Shown: positions 47,919-64,000 of the stretch, piece after piece
Numbering within the stretch: the stretch's first letter is position 1
How the letters are laid out: each line of letters begins with the position of its first letter
From: Thamnaconus septentrionalis
Lineage: Eukaryota > Chordata > Actinopteri > Tetraodontiformes > Monacanthidae
Direction: 5' to 3'
DNA: 64,000 bases
Assembly: GCA_009823395.1 (NCBI GenBank)
Contig: CM020501.1
Coordinates: forward strand, 21,126,861-21,190,860
Program-made: the position numbers and the translations under genes
Notes under the pieces: model-generated
The model's input: the letters and a program-made list of their open reading frames with translations, nothing else
The model's database searches: none
What the model was told of the DNA's origin: nothing

Positions 47919-48010
<92 letters not shown>
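47919..48010 (+). repeat. cnnm1: Compound (TC)n(AC)n microsatellite in CNNM1 5' UTR
   Basis: About 26 TC units are followed without a break by 20 AC units, ending 13 bases before the CNNM1 ATG. The reading frame from an upstream ATG at 47760 passes through it without a stop. Confidence 0.95.
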
Positions 48011-48012
<2 letters not shown>

Positions 48013-48023
48013 GAGCGCACATC

Positions 48024-55930
<7,907 letters not shown>

Positions 55931-56490
55931 CTGTGTGTGTGTGTGTGTGTGTGTGTGTTTCATCGTCGTTACAGGATGATTCTCTTATTGATGCTGGACT
56001 GCAAACAAACGACGCAGAATGTTTAAATGGACAAATAAGCAAAATGAAAGTTTGGACTGTGATCATGTGATCATCTGTCCACCTGAAAGTCAACAGGAAG
56101 TGGACGGATGACTTTGCTGCGTGTTTTTGGACAGAGGAGACGCGTGGAGGCGGAGCAGAGTTGAGGGTCGCCGTTGATTCATTGGATTTCCGAACATTCG
56201 CACCTTCCGTCCAGGGGGGCGGAGCTACAACTGACCTCATGGTCGTTTATTTCAACTATTTTACTATCCAGTTTTTTTTTTTTTTTAAGAACTTGTTAAT
56301 ATTCCATCACCTCTCAGACTGGAGCTTCCTGTCTGCACTTCTGACTCTCAGTCACTGAAGATCCTGCACCACTCCTGATTGTTAAATCGCTTCATTGAAC
56401 AAAAAAAAAAAGAAGAAGAAAGAAAAGAAATGAGCTGCTGGATCTGACTTGATCAGAACACCAATTAATAATCTACCACCGGATTTTCAA

Positions 56491-56496
56491 AATAAA
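56491..56496 (+). terminator. cnnm1: Candidate CNNM1 polyadenylation signal
   Basis: AATAAA lies about 560 bases after the CNNM1 stop. A second candidate is at about 57419-57424. Confidence 0.5.
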
Positions 56497-58026
56497 ACGG
56501 GCGGTTCACTGATTCACAAATCGTCACAATCTAAATACTGAAAACCAACTCAAATGTTGCACTCAGTATTTCCTTCTGTTGTGTTTTATTTTTATACACA
56601 GATGAAACAGTTTAGGAAGGACACGCCCAGGGAGTTTTTCCCTCCCGTCACACCAGACTGGAAATCAGCAGCAATTTGATTTGCTGATAAATTGATGCTA
56701 ATGCTGATGAGTTATTTTGTTTGGGGTTTTTTCAGAGTGCAGAACTGCAGAGGAACCGTCTTAATCAGGACTTGTGATTCCTTTCCTGGGAAGAAAAAAA
56801 AAATCAGCTTTTAATTTCTCTGCTAAATGAATTTTGAGACCCTTGTCACCTGTCCAGTGATGATGCTGAAGTTTCCTCAGTAGCAGCTTGTCGTCCCTCA
56901 GCAGTGCTTCAGTCACCACGTCAAGCCCCTTCTCTGTCAGCCCTTGCCCCAGTTTGTATCACAGCAATAATGATCATAAAAAAAGAAAATGTTTTAAAAT
57001 CTCTATCTTTAAAAGAACTGACAGCAGCAAGAATTTTAATGATGATCTTCTTTTCAAATCAACACACAGAATCATCACCAATAATTTGTTAATTCTCTGT
57101 TCAGGGTCTCTGTGCTATGTATTGTGGGAAGAGAGTTGTCAGCCGCTGCGGTTTCAGGTTTTACTGCTTTAGTCAGAACCTTCATTTGATCCCATTCTCT
57201 TTTTTTTTTTTTTTATTGCTTTTGCCCTGCAGCACTCTGGACTGTTTTGCTTGCTCTGCAGTGTTTATAGGGTTAGGCAGAAGGGGGCGTGGCTTCTTTG
57301 TGTTTGCAGGATCAGGTTTGTGCCACTGCAGAGCCAAAGAGGAGGAGGAGGAGGAGGAGGAAGAAGAGAAAGATGCACTTTCAGGTGATGTTGATTTAAA
57401 AGCTGCTTGTGTCTTCAAAATAAAAGAATGTGTTTAAGAAGGTTTCAACCTAGCAGCTCCCTCTGGTGTTGAAGAGCAGTATTTTGTTCTTTGCATTTGC
57501 ATTGAAGCAGGCACTCTCAGCCTATTGGCTAGGACACAGTGGGAGGGGGGTGGGGTGGGATGGGTGGAGTGAAGTTGGGGGGGGTTCTACTGGTTGGAAA
57601 ACTGCTGAGTCACTTTGCTGCATTGAAGCAGCCAAACAGATTCATCCTTTTGAGGTCAGCGAGCTGATGTGACTGCTGCAGCAGAACCTTGATTGGATGT
57701 TGATGTGTGTGAAGGATCCAAGAGTGACCATGTGATACTTGCAGGAAAAGAAAAATCAATATATACTGTTTATTTTGCATCAAATATATATTTAAAATAA
57801 ATTTTAAAAGCTTCATGTTCCAGCTTTGTTTGCGCTTTACTTTCACTACAAATCTTTGTATCTTTGTAATTCTCAAAATATATTCTTTCTTTGATCACTT
57901 CAGGAGTTCATGAATCCAAATTAATTTGAATTTGATTGCACAATGGACACATTTTGACCGTTACACAGTCTTACAGCTGCACGTTAGACACAAAGGAGAC
58001 ATTCGCAGTGAGACAGATGCAGACAT

Positions 58027-58032
58027 TTTATT
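58027..58032 (-). terminator. got1: Candidate GOT1 polyadenylation signal
   Basis: AATAAA on the - strand (TTTATT on +), about 715 bases beyond the GOT1 stop codon. Confidence 0.55.
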
Positions 58033-58746
58033 TCCTGTAGTTGATAATTAATTCCAGTGAGAACACAAGGAGCACGGTGTGCGATACAGACTGCGTGGCG
58101 TCGTCAACACCTTTTGTTTCAAACAGCTTCACGGGAAAACGACCGACAGCGAGGGAGATTTTGTTCACTGCTCTACAACATCAGGCACGTGCATGAAATG
58201 ACCTTCAAACTCAGTCACATGACAGAGACGCCGCTAGCCGCTAGCTCGCTCGATAATCTCGTCGGAAATTGTGACCGGTTCCACTCTAATGCAGGTTACA
58301 GTGTCAGTGTCTAGTTCTGATGGCACCAGTAATGAGGACCTCTAGTGGCGGTTATATAGAATTACATCTCTTCAGTTCTACTGAGGCACCGCGAAAATGT
58401 AACAGACCAAACGAAAACGGGATCCTCAGTGAGAAATTCAGCTGCACACAAACACACCATCAGATGTTGTTCTTGGGAGGGGGCGGGGTGTGTGGAGGGG
58501 TTAGGGGCGGAGCTTTCTGACGGAAGCTGTGTGCGTTCAAGTGTCTTCCTGAAGAAAAAAAACAAAACATTGCACGTCTGTTCTCCGACTGGTTCTGTTG
58601 CAAAGCGCTGCAGCCGAACCAATCGGAAGTCAGGATCAAACAGGGGAGGCGGGGCGGAGGCGGGGCGGGTGGGGTGTTTACAGCACTTCCTGAGGTACAC
58701 AGGGGTGAGGGTGGAGCAGGAAGTGGGCGGACGCAGGCGGTGGCCT

Positions 58747-64000
<5,254 letters not shown>

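Larger units (their letters stand above)
45878..48023. promoter_or_regulatory. Divergent HOGA1/CNNM1 upstream region
   Basis: About 2.1 kb separate the two start codons, which point away from each other. Next to CNNM1 the DNA is GC-rich (47730 onward) with a full CRE, TTACGTCA, at 47741-47748. The middle is AT-rich and holds a LINE tail (46310-46410) and, from about 46914, a segment starting AGGCATAGTTCGCCAAAAGT that resembles the ends of common fish DNA transposons. Shared promoter use is possible but not shown. Confidence 0.5.
55931..58746. other. Convergent CNNM1/GOT1 intergenic region
   Basis: This contains both 3' UTRs and non-coding DNA between the two stop codons. It includes (GT)n at 55934-55958, a T-run at 56273-56286, A-runs and a (GAG)n tract at 57340-57369. 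No further coding gene was recognised. Confidence 0.7.

Overview
This window is genomic DNA from a ray-finned fish, probably a percomorph-type teleost. It has spliced vertebrate genes with compact introns, very many (AC)n/(GT)n microsatellites, and typical teleost repeats (hAT-like and other short inverted-repeat elements, LINE 3' ends with GGATGG tails, a tRNA-derived SINE). No bacterial, viral or CRISPR content was seen.

Four protein-coding genes could be reconstructed exon by exon, and every exon junction keeps the reading frame. (1) MORN4 (+ strand) has coding exons between 16494 and 26368, with a probable 5' non-coding exon ending at 14009. (2) HOGA1 (- strand), the mitochondrial 4-hydroxy-2-oxoglutarate aldolase, has 7 coding exons from 45877 down to 35345. 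(3) CNNM1 (+ strand), a CBS-domain membrane protein of the metal-transport-mediator family, has 10 coding exons from 48024 to 55930. (4) GOT1 (- strand), the cytosolic aspartate aminotransferase, has exons 2-9 from 62743 down to 58747; its first exon lies beyond the right edge.

Layout: 1-13.6 kb has no recognisable gene but holds a GC-rich, promoter-like block (about 9.2-11.5 kb), a smooth AT-rich block that looks like a conserved non-coding element (about 12.43-12.78 kb) and many microsatellites. From 13.6 to 26.4 kb is MORN4 with a 7.6 kb intron. From 26.4 to 35.3 kb is a convergent MORN4/HOGA1 intergenic region with an unusual inverted repeat at 29.7-30.0 kb. From 35.3 to 45.9 kb is HOGA1. 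From 45.9 to 48.0 kb is the shared divergent upstream region of HOGA1 and CNNM1. From 48.0 to 55.9 kb is CNNM1, then a convergent CNNM1/GOT1 intergenic region, then GOT1 to the right edge.

The genes do not form one pathway, but two are linked metabolically. HOGA1 makes pyruvate and glyoxylate from hydroxyproline-derived 4-hydroxy-2-oxoglutarate, and aspartate aminotransferases feed that same route upstream by transaminating 4-hydroxyglutamate. As far as I recall, all four have human orthologues on 10q24, so this is a conserved syntenic block. The most unusual sequence observations are a frame-proven GC-AG intron in MORN4, a compound TC/AC microsatellite ending 13 bases before the CNNM1 start codon inside an in-frame upstream ORF, two overlapping and mutually exclusive perfect hairpins in a HOGA1 intron, and the unclassified inverted repeat with coding-like arms at 29.7-30.5 kb. 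I found no convincing new biological system; the window reads as ordinary teleost gene territory with an interesting repeat history.
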